From Apostichopus japonicus (taxonomy: Eukaryota > Echinodermata > Holothuroidea > Aspidochirotida > Stichopodidae), in assembly GCF_037975245.1 (NCBI RefSeq), contig NC_092572.1, positions 28,625,989 to 28,689,988 on the forward strand: a stretch of 64,000 bases of DNA. Direction: 5' to 3'. Below, piece after piece: positions 24,901 to 39,096 of this stretch; within the stretch, counting starts at the first letter, position 1; every line of letters starts with the position of its first letter. The notes under the pieces were generated by a model, which ran no database searches, was not told where the DNA came from, and worked only from the letters and a program-made list of their open reading frames with translations. The position numbers and the translations under genes are program-made.

Positions 24901-27900
24901 AAGTATATAGATGTCACCTCTAGTCGGCAAAGATTTGGCAATTTTGATTTTTGAATTCTATAATATTTTAGCGTGGAATTACTTTTCTTTTCGTGCGCAC
25001 TGTTTAGATGAGATATGCAACAACCTAAGTTTTAAGCCTGCTTCCAGCGTTTTGAACAAGAACTGTCGGCTTTTCATCTAAGCAACGTTATAATAATGGA
25101 CAAATGAAAAAAAAAATTATTAGAGATCGCCTTCAAAAAAAGGGGGGGGGGGATAAGTCGCCCAGGCACTTTCCCTCATAGGCCTGTTATGCCAAAAATT
25201 TCAATTAGAAAATGTTGATTACTGTATAGACCTAAATAAAAGGTTTTCTCACCTACTTGAGTAAAACGTGATCAATGTCATTGTTATGGGATTATGCTAT
25301 AGGTATAGGTGTTTTTTTTTTTAAATTTACCACAATCAATGCAACTGTAGCTGCTATAGTCAACCGTCATGAGCTTACAAGGGTTCGTGCCTCGGTATAA
25401 ACTAGGCTATATTATGTTGAGTCATTATACTAAAGATACATCTCTCAGTCGCCAGAGCTTTTATACTATTCTATTCTATGTATCTGATTTATACTGTATG
25501 GATCTTGTTATCCGTCACGTGACTTACGATAGGACGATCGCTAGCCTCACTTTATGGAACTTTTATGTAGACTGTGGCACGCCATTAGGGCCATAATGCC
25601 GTTCTTTGGTAATGTCGAAATGTCTGCCATTAACGGGATGGGTATAGGATGACGTCAAGTTAACATGTTTATGAGTAGACAATTTACGTTATGATGTAAT
25701 TCCAAGATATTTCTTGTGTTTGTAACGCGACATTCCCCGTCAAGCGAAAGGTACTTGAGTAGCGATAAGGTGTGTTTGGTGCAGTAGTTAATGTCACGCT
25801 CAGCTCAGGTATGTCAGTCTTGGTCTGAGAGATTTCGAAGGAGAAAGACCCCCCCAAAAAAAAGGGGGGGGGGTGGAAAAAAGAAACATTAAAAAGCGAG
25901 GGGGAGGGAGAAAGGAAGGGTTATAAAAAGAAAACCAATGTCTGTTGAAAAAGAAAAGTATACTTTAGACTAGGTACAACGTTACTATTCTCTGTGCACG
26001 ATAGGGAAGACCTGCTATGGCTTGAATAGTGTGACCGTGTTGAGCACTTTTCCTTTTTAGTTGCGTTGCTATTTTCTACCATGCAGACAAGGTATACAGT
26101 ATAAAGCAAGGTATCCCTGTTCTCGTGCACAAGCGTGACTTTGCTTTGCGCACGCGCAGTTCAAATCATATAACGGATTATGAAGATGTAGGTGCGTTCC
26201 GTGGCACACGATGACGCAATTTTCTATTAATATCTGACCAAACAACAAATAATAATAATAACGATAATAACTAACAGAAAAATATAAGCAAAATCACTGC
26301 ATACAGTTTCGTCTAATTGTTCTGTGTTTACCTTGTATAACTGCAGTGTAACTGCACTTATTTTTTTTTTTTTTTGTGAAAACGTAAACAGTAAAATCCT
26401 TTACACGTCAGAACACAGACAAAAGCGTTCACGTCGATATCAGCAACGATTTTTCCAGTTTAGAATGCCTATTTCATACTGCAAAACCCAAAACCACTTG
26501 TCAACATCACACCGTTCTAATTTCACACCCATTTGAATAACTACGCGTTGCCTGTGACACCCCTCTTTCCCATAACGACGGCAGTGACGGGATTGTAGCG
26601 GCACCTTTGTTTCATCTTCTGTGGATGTACACATCGAAAAATCTCTCTAGAGTATTAAAGCCTGCTGATTGCTCCCCCCCCCCAAAAAAAAAAAATTGCC
26701 CCCCCCCAAAAAAAGGGAGAAAATAATTGTAACTAAAATCTATATTATTGTTAGTGTTGTTATCGTCATTAATTTTTGTGAGTTTTGTTTGTACATTAAC
26801 CGACCGAGATGAGAGAACGACTAGGCTCTGAATCGAACGATAACATGCACGGGATCGATACTTTGAATGACGTCACTGAATAGCATAAATCTATCATGTG
26901 CGAGTGTTTTACGTATATGCATGCGACGTGGTGATAATTTCATTACTTCTGAGGAATTCATTTCCATCTTCGCGATTGTCGGAAAAGGCTGGTTCATTGT
27001 TCTGCAGGAAAGTCCCGGTGATGAATAATTTAGAAAGGGGCGGGGGCGGGGAGGGAGTTGGGATAAAGGGAGTCTATGTGTACAGTGGGAGGAGGTATTG
27101 CGAAGTTGAAGATGGATAATTTAGGGTAAAGGTCACTTAATTTCATTTCATGCGAAAAACAATGAATTTCGTTAATCAATTTAGAAGGCACATCCTCTTT
27201 CGTCACGGTTTACGTTATATTTTCCAACCCTCGTACGTCGAAGAGCACCCTTGTTCTTATTCAATTAGACAAATCTATATTGATTTATTTAGCATAATTT
27301 CTGCCCCCAAACCGCAGTTAATACTCGACTTTTGGATTTGTTTATGTATTGTTTTTGAAGTTTATTAATTATCTTTGTTATCATCTCTTACTTCTCTTTT
27401 TTATGGATGGATCTTGTCCAATTTTCATCATAATTTTTTTTTTTGGCCATAATTTTTATAATCCGGTATTTCTATTGGCCGCCAAAGTTTATTATCGTCC
27501 TATCTATAGCGTCCCCCACCCCCCTTTTTTTCTGGAAGTGCGTCATAAATCGGTTTCCTATTTTCCCCGTTTCGGTCTTTGCTTTCAGTTAGCCTGTTCT
27601 TAAATTATTCTTTAAGAATTGTATGACAAATGTGTTTATTATGCGCGGTGCCAACTGCATATATCAGGGAGCAACTTTTTGTTTTCACTATTGAAAGATC
27701 TGAATATGTTTTTCTAAAGAAATACTACCATTCCAGACTTTTGCGATGTGATACTGGATAACTTATTCTATGTGTTATACGTATGTATAGTTTTTATGAT
27801 ATCGTTTCCACTTTTTCAGACTGCCGCGTGAACTAACCACATACAACAATATGTTGGGTATCATCATCTCCAGATAGTTCTTATCCTTTTCGTACACGTA

Positions 27901-30900
27901 ACGGGGAAATGGTGGAAGCGTCCACGAATTAAAGCCGAGACAGTTAATGTAAACCCGGATAGAAGTGTAAGTACACATGCATTGTCAATTTGTAAGGTAA
28001 CATTTCGCAATCTGAAGAATGTTTTTTTTTCTGAGATATTGTCTTCGGTATCTCACTCGATTGGACAAAATTTGACACGTGATGTACAGTGACATTTACT
28101 AAGCTTTCTCTCTCTCGCGTGACTCCTCACACTGAATGCATGCCTTTATCTACTTTATAATATCTTAGTTGACCAGGTTCCGAGAGTGCAGTAGTTGTAA
28201 AGAGACAGGTAAGTGAGGTAGCGAAGTAAATATCGAAACCAGGTAAAGTTAGGCAATTTCTGCACAATTGGCGCACCATGATACAGATCGACTTTGAAAA
28301 GGTTCTCGTTAAAAAATGCCCGCATTTGAAAGTGATTCTGGAGGTCATCTTATGGAAGGAAACGAAAGACTGCGACTGGATATTTCCATTGCCTTCTTTG
28401 TTTTATAGCTCCGTGGTTCAACTACTCTCATCTGTGTGGTTGGAAAATATTGGACTCGAGAATTAATTCAGCCTTGTTAGGCTACCAGAGTTTTGACTAT
28501 ACATTCGCACATAACACTGCATACTTACGAAACGTATTGGCCTTAATGTAACGTAATGGCGACGAATTGCTTTGACACACACCGACTTGCGTCTACATGC
28601 CCACATCTTTTAACCTCCCCCTCGCCGTATCCTATAACCCCGCCCCCTCCGCATCCTATAACCTCCCTTATTAGATATCACCAAAAACAACCCAGATTTC
28701 AGACGGCTTTAATTGGATAATTTTGACCCAACTTGAGTGTTCCATTGTCACACTACCCTTTGCTTTCTCCCTTCCAAATCTACCGACCCTCCTAACCCCT
28801 CCCTCAACCTCCCCCCCCCCATAAAAAAATTAAATAATAATAAATAAATTAAAAATAAGTCTATCGCCGCAAGTTTCACTTTGATAAGAAAAGATCAAAT
28901 GGATTTGGACTTGAGAAGGTTTTATAAATAGCAAAAAAAAAGGTTTACAAGAAGAAAAAACACGTTTTGGTCAAATCTTATCTGATAAACACGCGGTTTG
29001 GGAAAAAAAAAAGTTAAAAATAGTTCGATTTATAAGAAAAGTATACTGTATGAGATAAAAGATGAGTGATAACTTCTGAAAATAGCAATTTTGCGAATCT
29101 TTCTTCATATATGATATAGGAATAAATGAGTATAGCTCTAAAACGTAACTTAAGAGAAGATGTATCGAAATTGATTATAGTCAATGTGAGATAAACGACT
29201 TGGTCAAGTCTTTGTCTGAACGCGGAGATTTGAAAATAGTTTTGTCTTTTATCTCCAGCGAGAGAAAACCTATATCCAGCTCAAACGGTTTTGATGAAGT
29301 CTTTCTAAAATTAACATTTCTAAGAATTCTTTGTTTCAAACGGAAAGTAGACTTTCATTTACGATTAACGAGTTGTAGACCAAGTCTTGTTAATAAGCAG
29401 CTCTGAAAATAGTCCAATTTTCTTAGCCAAACCACTGAGCAGATTGACTAAGAGAACTTGATTAAACGACTTGGTCAGGTCTTGTCAAATAATCAAGTAT
29501 CTTACACTGGCAGTAATGTAAGGAAAGCCGTAGAATAACAAGTGATAGGCTTTGGTCGTTAAAAGTGAAATATAGCCGAGTTGACTATTTTAGGTATTTT
29601 AGGTTTCCGTTCAAAAAAAAAAAAAAAATTGAATAAGTTAATCATGATCAAAGTAGTAACACGAAAGTAGAATGACAAAATAATCATAAAAATAACAATA
29701 ATAATAATAATAATCATAATAACAATAATAATAATAATCATAATATTAATCATAATCATAATATTAATCATAATCATAATAATAATACTAATGGAAAGAA
29801 GAAGCAAAACAGAGTAGATCTGCATTTGCCTGCAAATACACAGTATTGTAGTGCACGTGGAGTTCTTGCAGTACTAGGAAGAACTTTTCGGTTGTTCATG
29901 TTGTTATAGTTTGGGCGGCGGACACACCAGGGAATATAGTCATGTAGGTACCTACAAAGTGAGGGCGCTCGTGAGCGACGTGAAAGGCTCAGAATAAGTT
30001 GGCTACGCAGCTGGCCTCTGAAACTGCAAATGTACAAAGACCATATAAAACTTTAAGTTTCAACGTCCAGTAATGTAGGTATCGTTCACTTGGCTAGTAA
30101 TGCCAGAAGTGTAGCGTGCACTTCAATACTGACCCAACATGTAAGATGGAGAGCAAAAGAAAAGAAGTGATGACCCTAGAATGTATCCCTTTTAGTGCCA
30201 GACATAATACGAGTTGTTATAAAACGATCGTGAATTTACAGCTTAATGGACACGGTGTAACGATTACACAGACTCGACTCTCTGTGAAGATATTGGAATG
30301 ACAACATAAACGAGCACACTATACGGCGGCTGGAGATTGACATCAAATAAGCCTACACCATCGAGCGTAGAGTGGCATTTATTTGCGGACCATTATATAT
30401 AGATATATATATATATATATAGCCTATGTATGTGTGTGATGAATTAGAATGTTTGACACTATTATCACATCTTTAAGAAAATGTAGAAATCCTGCCACAA
30501 CAACTCCGCCAACTTGGTAACTTCTTTACTCAGGGCTGCCGGGCAAGCCTAGGTGATATTTGCTCCCTGCTATACAAGGTTAACGCATGTGGTTATTAGA
30601 CCTACCAGGGTAATTTTGATTGACGATTCTAGGTATTCATATTTTTTTTTTATTATTATTATTATTTTTTTTAACGGATGACTGTAAAGAGATTTATCCT
30701 GGAAATATTGAAAATGATTTATCCTGGAAAAATACTGCAGAAGAGGAGTTAGTGTTTTTTTTAAAGAAATATAGAACCTGACGAATTTACGAGCCTTTAC
30801 TTGACACAGCTCAGCTCTTTGACATCCGACAGCCAGTTCTGGCAATTTTGAGATTCTCAGTAAACCACTTTAGTAGGCCCTATACTCTCATGTGATACAA

Positions 30901-31300
30901 TTTAAAGTGACAGTATTTGAGATGTACAATAAAAGTAGTATAATTCAGTAGAGAGGCACGATGTTTAAACTCTCGTACAGTCTCCTATATATACAAGGGT
31001 CTTTAAACTCGATATGAAAAAACAAACAAAAAACAAATACAAAGTAGGTGGAACAGACAGCGATTAACAATTTTCTTAATGCTGATAGCACTCTGTGTTG
31101 TCCTCCGATATCATGCTTCAAAGCACTCGTACTGACAGTGTGAACAGTTCATAACCTTTATCCTACTGAAAATTCAATACATACTGCACAATACTGTCAC
31201 AGTGCAATGAGCTTTCCAAGCGGGACATGAAAAGTACAAACGAAACAAAAGTGTCCCAACTGGGTAGAATCAAGAGGTGTGTCAAGATCACGACACAGTG
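24901..31300. other. non-coding stretch with simple repeats
   Basis: No recognised gene. It holds CRE octamers at 25650-25657 and 26868-26875 and an NRF1 consensus near 26150. Poly-C/poly-A blocks lie around 25845-25870 and 26675-26715. An AAT/CAT-type repeat is at 29693-29790, (TA)n at 30396-30420 and TTA repeats at 30648-30668. A CAG|GTAAGTG donor match ends at about 28208 without an evident exon. Confidence 0.45.
29693..29790. repeat. (AAT)n / AATCAT microsatellite
   Basis: Imperfect trinucleotide repeat of AAT with interspersed CAT. The minus-strand Ile/Met-rich peptide across it is not a gene. Confidence 0.95.
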
Positions 31301-31345
31301 ACCAATCACAATGGACGTATATAAAGATCACAATAACCAATCACA
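31301..31345 (+). promoter_or_regulatory. duplicated CCAAT box flanking a TATA box
   Basis: ACCAATCACAATGGACGTA at 31301 and ACCAATCACAATCGACGTA at 31336 are direct repeats 35 bp apart. TATATAAA lies between them at 31318-31325. The arrangement resembles a proximal promoter or a small tandem duplication that created one. Confidence 0.3.
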
Positions 31346-34300
31346 ATCGACGTAAAGGAAGTACGAAGCGTTACCAGGGAAACAAATCTCAAAGACAATA
31401 CGAAGTTGATCGTGAAATCGTAAGTAGCCGACGCCTATTCACAGACAGTTAATTTTGTATTCTGAGTTATGAGGTTTACTTGAAAGTTGCGGTTTTATTC
31501 GCCGAGAATATGCCTCCTGCCGTGGTAGCGCATGCGTCGTAGAAGCTTTGGCAAGTAACACATGCCAAACATGCTAAAATCTCAGGTCGCGAACCAAGAC
31601 ATTCGGTAGGGACACCGACAGCGAGGAATGTCCAATTTTAAAGTAGGCTATACATGTATATACCACCGGTACATCATTTTGAATATTGTCGTCTGCTACA
31701 AAACCTGCTCGTGTGTCAAAACGAAAGCTACTTAACTGTTTGATCTTGCAATGACGTGGGTCTCCACGCTTCAAGCTTTTACCTCTTTATTCCAATTAAT
31801 TTATGCAATGCAAGGTCCACCCACATTCTTAAGGTAGTCAGTTAACCAGATAACATACGTACGTAATGTCATATGAGCGGTGGGGGAGGGGGGGGGGGGT
31901 CAGTGACGTTCGAACGACCATGGAGGGTTCACCCTGACTAAAATGTTATATCCTATAGCGCTGCGTGGTGAACGCAAATGTCTGCCAACTTCGTCTGAAG
32001 ATTAAACTCGGAAGTCTGTTAATTGGTTGTAATTGCATGATGTATAAAATCATTATATATGCTTTAATATTCTGCTTGGAGTTCTGTGTTGTTGTTAGGA
32101 TACATACAGTTCTTGGAACTGACTTACCAACGCTATGATCGCTCGTCTTCAGTTCCGATGAAAGGGATTTTTTCGGGGAAATAACGGTCGTTTTTCGTGC
32201 CTTCTGCTTCAGTACGCCGTGCATGAATCTTTTCGAAAAAGCTCTTTGAACTTAGCATGCAGTCGACATTAACAATTCAACAAGAAGCCTTTGTGCAAAT
32301 CACGATATAGCTATCATGCCCATGTTCCATTAAAACATTCTTGCTTTTTAATGTTAGCTTATAATCCTTTATTTGCTAGACATTTAAACGTTGACAGTCA
32401 AACAAACAGAAAACACAATGTCCCGACGATAATTAAAGTTACAATCATTGTTTGCTCGTCGAAAACCTCAAAACCCAGCAAATATTGTAGTTGTCACGCA
32501 CGCACTCCTTACTGTTTTTTTTTTCTCTTAAACTTGCTGGTTGCTTCTCGCTTCTCGGAACGTCCCATACAACGACGACGACAACAACAAGGTTACACGG
32601 GGCGCATGTCCGTTGGATATTTGCCAGTGTTGCTCGAACAATGGACCTTCATTACGGCAGATCAGCATATGAACAAAAAAGCACACACTCAACGTGTGTT
32701 TTATCTGCCTTGTTAATATCTCATATGTCGGCAACCACCATGGTATTAATATGTATGGCATAAAAAGGCAATGTGTATATGTGGGGGGGGGGTGGGGTGG
32801 GGGATTAGGCGATCCTCAACCCCGCCTCTTTCCTCGACACCCTCACAAGACTTTCTGGGCACGCCACCGGTGTAGTTAAGAGTCGAATCAAGATAAGGGG
32901 ACAAAGCTATCAGATAAGATAACTGCCAATGCGTTTGATGTGGCGTCGAGATGATTTCACAGCGCATGCGCTTTTTGTTGACATAAAACATCGTGATATT
33001 TTACGTCATTAAAATCCGCACCGGACTGAAGTTTTCTTAGTCAACAATGATATTAAAAACTGCTCGGGACAAATAATAGGCCTATCAGAAAATACAACTC
33101 TCGGCACTGAATTCATCTTTCAAGCTGAAAAGGTTTTTTGGGGGGTGGGGGGGGGGGGAACGCTGCCGTTTTCAAGCCTCTGGGTAGTCCGGAAGGCTAC
33201 AATGTCAGTTTCATAAATTTGAAATAAATTCCGGTTATAAACGAAGTTGGGAAGTTCAATGTTTTGATTAGTCAAGTGAAAGAGACATATATGCTTGTAC
33301 AGTTAGTTTGGATTCCTACCCAACGTTTAAATTAGACGGCTGTGTTTCAAAAATCCCGGTGACGTTTCATATACTGGATCCAACTTTTAGTGGGCAGAGA
33401 CAGGGGACAGGATGTCATCTCGGCGAGTCACTGGCTCACGCAGAGGTTTGGAGGTGGTTAGGAACTGAGGCTGAGAGAGAATCACCATCCCCTCCCCCCT
33501 CCCCCTCCACTCTTTACCATCCCCTCCCCCTCCCCCTCCACTCTTTACCTTCACATCCACCATGTCAAGTGAAAATCCGTACCCTAATATCAACCTATAC
33601 CCACAGGTAATTCTAACATCATATCATACCATTGTGCAATAACTATAGGGAAGTGCTTAAATGTTTTACCAACCCCTTTAATATTTCCCGGTCTTTCGTA
33701 ACTATGACAATTCACTTCGCAAAAGCCGCGTTATTCTTATACCAGCAGAAATCAGTCTCGCCCATGGTAACGTCACGAGATGTGTATCCTGTGATTAAGA
33801 AGAAAAAAAATATATACAGATATTTCAGTTGTCTTATGTAGTCTGCCTCATACGCAATCAAACTATGGAAGAGGAAACTTATATTGTTCTCTGTTCTATT
33901 GATTTACCCCAGCCTCGTCTTGAGGTGATTGAGAGAGGTGTAAACTAGGAGGACCCTATATTTCGTAGCAGTGTTCATCGCCGCACACTTTGTGGATATT
34001 GTAGCGAAAGTTTTGCATATGGGGGATCTGTGCTCATTGCAAGTTTCACTTGAATGGAAAAAAAACTACCTTATTTATTTAATACGGAGTGCACACTGCC
34101 GCAGTATATGAAAACCGGTTAATACCACAGGATTAATATATTGTAAGTACAGGCTTCATTCTATATTAAAATGTAGTTTACATCAAGTATAGGGTTAGGC
34201 GGAAATATCTCTCTCCATCGGTTAAACTCTTTTATCAGGTAATTTCGAATGCAATGTTCCATTCTGGTTGTTATTCCTCCAGAATAGCCAAGTTTGTTTA

Positions 34301-37300
34301 CAAGCTATCACTTCCTGTCTATCGCGCGACTGCAATCTATAATTAGAATTGACGTCACGATTTTTTTTGTTGCGTATATTTATCCCCCGTTTGGTTCGTT
34401 ACGATTAGATAATATGTTCAAACTTCGCTGGATCGTATACCAGGGCTATGTTGAGAGTCTGTTTTGGTCATGCATACTTAACCAAATTTCCCACTATTTT
34501 CAGATGTATTAGTAATTATAAAAAAAATGGCAAATGAGTTTCTCAAATGTCGACCAAGTTTATTGTTTACTACAAATGTATACTTCCACGTCGTGTTATA
34601 TTAGGGGGCAGGATGTTACAACATAATGCTACATTAGGTAAAGCTATATTTGGCGTTGGGATTTGACATTGAAGAAGTTATGTAATATTTTTTAAATAAT
34701 TGGGAGATAATTAGTTTGTGTTAGTAAATACACATCTCAGCGTAGTTCACTTCCGATACATTTAATCAGGGAGTTGTTATTTAATTCAGACTTCGTTGTC
34801 AACAATAACTTCCGATTGAGTTTTTACCATGGTATATATCGCTATGTGTCTGCTATGAATGTGTGGTTAATTGGTAATGGTATATATAATATACGTACAG
34901 GCTATATATAGTGTACCATATTTGTATTGAAAAAGTAAACTGCCTGCCGGTGCACACAGACGGTCCAGAAACGTTGGGCGTAGAAAGGTATCGGTGGGCT
35001 GCGGGGATACTTCGAGACATCTCTATATGCTTTCGGAGTTTGATGCCGGACATCGATTACGATGTTTTTGTTTTACTTTTTTTTTAAGTTTAAAGTCCAT
35101 AGTCCAAACTTTCATGCATTTTGAGCATCGATAATGAGGGGGTGGGGGTCTGGTGGGTCGCGACATGTCCCATGGTCATCTAGGTCGTGGGCCCGAATGT
35201 TAGGGACCACTGCTCTCTGATGTTGACAAGTTTTTTTTTTTTTTTTTTTCAACGCTATTGTGCTTTACGTTGCAAACTTAACGGGCTCCTTTAACTCGCA
35301 TGGATAGACACACACAGATAAACATGTTCACATGTAGAGATACATAACAGAAAGACATGTAGATCTATATACATATACGTGTATGTCTGGGATATGAATT
35401 GGACTCACGAAATAGACATAGAATGACATACACACACAGACATACATATACAAACATCACCTATTTCATGTAGACATAGCCACACAGATAGACACATCCA
35501 CATAAGTCTGGGATATGACAAGGTCCCAACGACACACATTATGTTTGATCGTGACTATGGAATGACAAGGCGACTCGACACAGAATGCTGCGCATGCGCG
35601 TTTTTAAATAATCTTACATCCACGTTAGATTATGACTTCTACCATGGCATGTACTATGTACTTGTTGGTATCCAGGGTGCAACGATTCACTATTAAACGT
35701 TTTTGAACACGTGTACAATATTACCGATTTATGGTAAAATACAAACTGAAACCCATAACGGAGACTACGGTGCAACGGTATACATTGTAGATGACAGTGC
35801 TGTGTCGTTAACGTACTACGACATATTTTAGTGTTTATACGCAGTTTTCTTTCTTCTTTTACCGTCAAAATCACTATATTTATTAAGGACCACTGTAATA
35901 TCGGCTGGGCGACAATACATAATAACGGTACGGTATACATATACTTTTAACGTTATGGTATGCTTATAACGGTATGGTATGTATGCTTTTATTACACTCA
36001 CGCACACACACGCACACAAAATACGACTTGATTTATGTACCAATGAATGACACCTGAATTTTCTTCTATATCAGTAACATTTTCACCGAGCAGTTCCCTA
36101 ATACAAAGAAGATTAACAGAGGTTTGTTGTTGTTAATTATCATAACGACTTCCGCAATATGGACGGCCAGGACACAATGGAAACAAAAAATGATACAAAT
36201 GACAATTTGTCTTTTTATTTTTAAATTTGTAATTTTTTTTTTATAAATAGTCAAATGTACTTTCGTGAACTTTCGTCGTCTGTGAAGTGGAAGTCATTCA
36301 ATGTATTGACTCTCTGAAACTATTGATGAATAAATAACACTTACAGTTTTCATTTTCTCCTTAAATATATTTCCACTTTTTGAAAAGGTAATCTCTGCAA
36401 AGGTGATTTTTCTTTAGCTCATTTCCTCTTGACGGTTCGTGTGTTAGTGGATGTAAAAATGATTGTGTATTATCACAAAACACAACAACTTCGATAAAAG
36501 CATCGATAATTCACAACAGTTTAAAATATAGGACGCAACAGTACTTCCATGTATATGACAAGATAATCACCCTTTTAAACGGGGTACAGTTCTCATGTTG
36601 TTGATGTATTATTATTAGTAGTAGTAGTATTGCTACACGGAAAAAAATGAATTCAACAGTGGTTTTTATTTGCGTATGGCATGCATCCATTACTAGATGA
36701 ACAGATAGCCTAACGTACCACATATATATGTTAGAATCCAGACTATACTTTTTAAGTTTATTACATTTACATTTCTCTGTATATGCCTATGTTTCATATT
36801 TATATGTATTTTACTATATTTATGTAGTATGCCATTCGAATCTGCCCTAGTATGGCCGTCCCCTGTTTAGTAGGGGGGGGGGGGCGTTGGAAGCTATATG
36901 TTGACCCATATCGGTGCAGGAAAGGAGTGTCTTGTGTGTAGCTCGCAAACTTTGTGCGCCGTATGAACCCGTGAATATATGCATGATTTACCTTACTGTA
37001 TCTGCGTTTCCAACAACCTATAGAGACATGTAGTATACCAATACATTAGGGTCTTTTAAATTAAAATTCTATTAATTCTCGGCAATGACTATTGATGTTT
37101 CTCGGAACGAGGGTTGTGTTTACTAGCAGTAATAATAATAATAATAAAAACACAGGATCGATATTAGGCCGTCTCGCCGTATGCATGCTTGTAATAGGCC
37201 ACTGTGATGTATTTGTACGCGTCACTAAATACTTCGCTCTAGGAGGTGTTACAGTGACGTCAGAACACCACTCTCGGTTTCAGGTCTATATATAGTAGCT

Positions 37301-37404
37301 GAAATTCCAGATCTGCCGCGTTCGCCAAATTATAGCTAACTTTGGGAGGACAGTTTGATATTAGCTTTATGCCAGACATCACTGTATAGTTTTGTGGACG
37401 TTTC
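31346..37404. other. non-coding stretch
   Basis: No recognised gene. NRF1-like palindromes lie near 31529, 32961 and 35589 and a CRE octamer at 34350-34357. A 33-bp C-rich tandem duplication is at 33487-33549. A degenerate ACACAGA/CATACA-rich tract occupies 35290-35520, in which GTCTGGGATATGA is repeated 121 bp apart (35385 and 35506). ACGGTATGGTAT repeats lie at 35925-35990. Confidence 0.45.
35137..35212 (+). mobile_element. possible hAT-type non-autonomous element terminus
   Basis: The segment TCGCGACATGTCCC...TCGTGGGCCCGAATGTTAGGGACCACTG resembles a common hAT/MITE right end (reading out as CAGTGGTCCCTAAC on the minus strand). No matching left terminus or target duplication was found, so it may be a fragment. 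Confidence 0.3.
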
Positions 37405-37690
37405 AATAAGCTATATATACACATACATATACACATACATATATTTATATATTTATATTTATATTAGTATATATATACTGTATATTTATATATATATATA
37501 TATTTATACATCTATATTTATTTATATATTTATATATTATATATATTATATTATGTATATATATATATATATAATACATTTATTTGTATATATAAATATA
37601 TATATACATATATATATTTATATATTATATAATATATATTATATTATGTATATATATATATATATATTATATTTTGTATATTATGTATTT
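37405..37690. repeat. AT-rich low-complexity tract (TATA/TATTTATA)n
   Basis: Nearly 290 bases of alternating TA with TATTTATA and ATTATATT interruptions. The Tyr/Ile-rich open frame across it is an artefact. Confidence 0.95.
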
Positions 37691-38301
37691 TCTATAATGC
37701 AGATGGCTTTTGTAACATGATGGACCCAAACTACTGAATCTGGTTACATGACATAAGGGTGGCGTAGGTTTCTGGGTCAAGACTTAACATTCTCCAATAT
37801 GAAAATATGACAGGAAAAACAGGAAAAGTAAAAGGTTATCAGATCCTACACGCTCTATGACATCACAGGTTTACAAAATGATAGCTTGCAGGACATGACT
37901 GATAATAAACGGAACAAGATTTTTTTTGGGGAGGGGTGAGGTGTGGGGTGGAGGAGGGGGATGGTCTTCACAAAGAATCCGTCATATAAGCGCGAGGTGA
38001 TGGTTGGGTTTGTTTCCGCTCCAAACTGGAGTGTGATGCAATGTTGCCAATCTTATAATGTTGATATCATAAAGCTACCTTTAAAACATTTCCAGTCATT
38101 ACCAAACATCTTCTTTCATTTTGAAGACCGCGAAAATGAGCAATTAATGACTTTCGTTTCCAATTTTTGATCAACTTTTCCTTCCTTTTTTTTCTTTTCA
38201 AAAATAGGAATTATTACACATGAATATCGATCCGAATTCAAGCATTTGTTCATTTTTCTCATTTTAAATGTTGCTTTTTCTTTCTCAATGAAGTTGCCTT
38301 T

Positions 38302-38942
38302 ATTTGCATTAATTGGTTATATGTGAACGAGCCTCTCTGCTCACGATTGACACGAGTCGGATGGGAGACGAGTCGATTTCATTCAGCGGCGAGTGATGTC
38401 GTAATACACTGCCTGCCGTTCTGCGTCATTCTCTTTCGCTATCTGCCCTCGTAGCATCAAGATATGTGTAGCTATAGGTACTGCAATTCATGATAAAAGG
38501 AGGATTATTTTTTTCTTTTATTTAAATGGTGTTTCCGTTCGATGTTCTATATTTTATGAAACATCGCTTTTTTGGGGGATTTGTATTTTCGACTGCCGAT
38601 TGACGAAGTTTTTTTTTCTGCGGTTTCTTTTTTATACAAATCGATGTTTGGAATTATTGTGGCATTATACACAGTTTGTGCTGGGATATCTTGACATCAG
38701 CTCTTGAATCAACTACGCAGACATCGAATCCAAATTAGCTTTACCTTTCTGTTCTTTTTTTTCGATTCGACATTTTCTTTTGGTGATAAGAAAAAAAGAA
38801 GGGGGGAAAAAAACCCGGATTTACTGGAAAGTCATGTCTGACGAGAACAGTTTAATTTAAGAATTGATATCATCGTGATCTTTACCTCTTCCGCTTTTGG
38901 CATACAGTAGTTGTGGAACTAAACGTAAACTATTCAGCAACA
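38302..38942 (+). promoter_or_regulatory. candidate promoter and non-coding first exon
   Basis: An octamer motif ATTTGCAT (38302-38309), an inverted CCAAT (ATTGG, 38312-38316) and TTATATG follow each other closely. They precede ~600 bases with only short open frames, ending at a good 5' splice site (ACAC|GTGAGT, GT at 38943). It lies 7 kb upstream of the ERF-like coding exons on the same strand. It is an alternative to the 24.3-kb candidate, or unrelated. Confidence 0.2.
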
Positions 38943-39000
38943 CGTGAGTTTAATACAAATGATATTCATAAATGCAGATGACCTAATAAAAGACTCTGTT

Positions 39001-39096
39001 GCTAGATTTTTTATTGTCAGATGTCTTTTGTTACAGCAATTTGAATCGTTAGATTTCTTATCGTCAGATGTCTTTTGTTACAGCACTTTGAATCGT
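39001..39096. repeat. 48-bp tandem duplication
   Basis: Two copies of a unit containing TCAGATGTCTTTTGTTACAG (at 39017 and 39064) with a few substitutions. Each copy ends in an acceptor-like TTTTGTTACAG. Confidence 0.85.

Noticed and set aside
32291-32716. 141-codon open frame on the + strand
   Set aside because: No domain, irregular composition, overlapping open frames in other phases and no splice or promoter support. Its length is within chance for this much sequence.
37355-37720. 121-codon Tyr/Ile-rich open frame
   Set aside because: It is the translation of a TA/TATTTATA low-complexity tract and has no protein-like composition.
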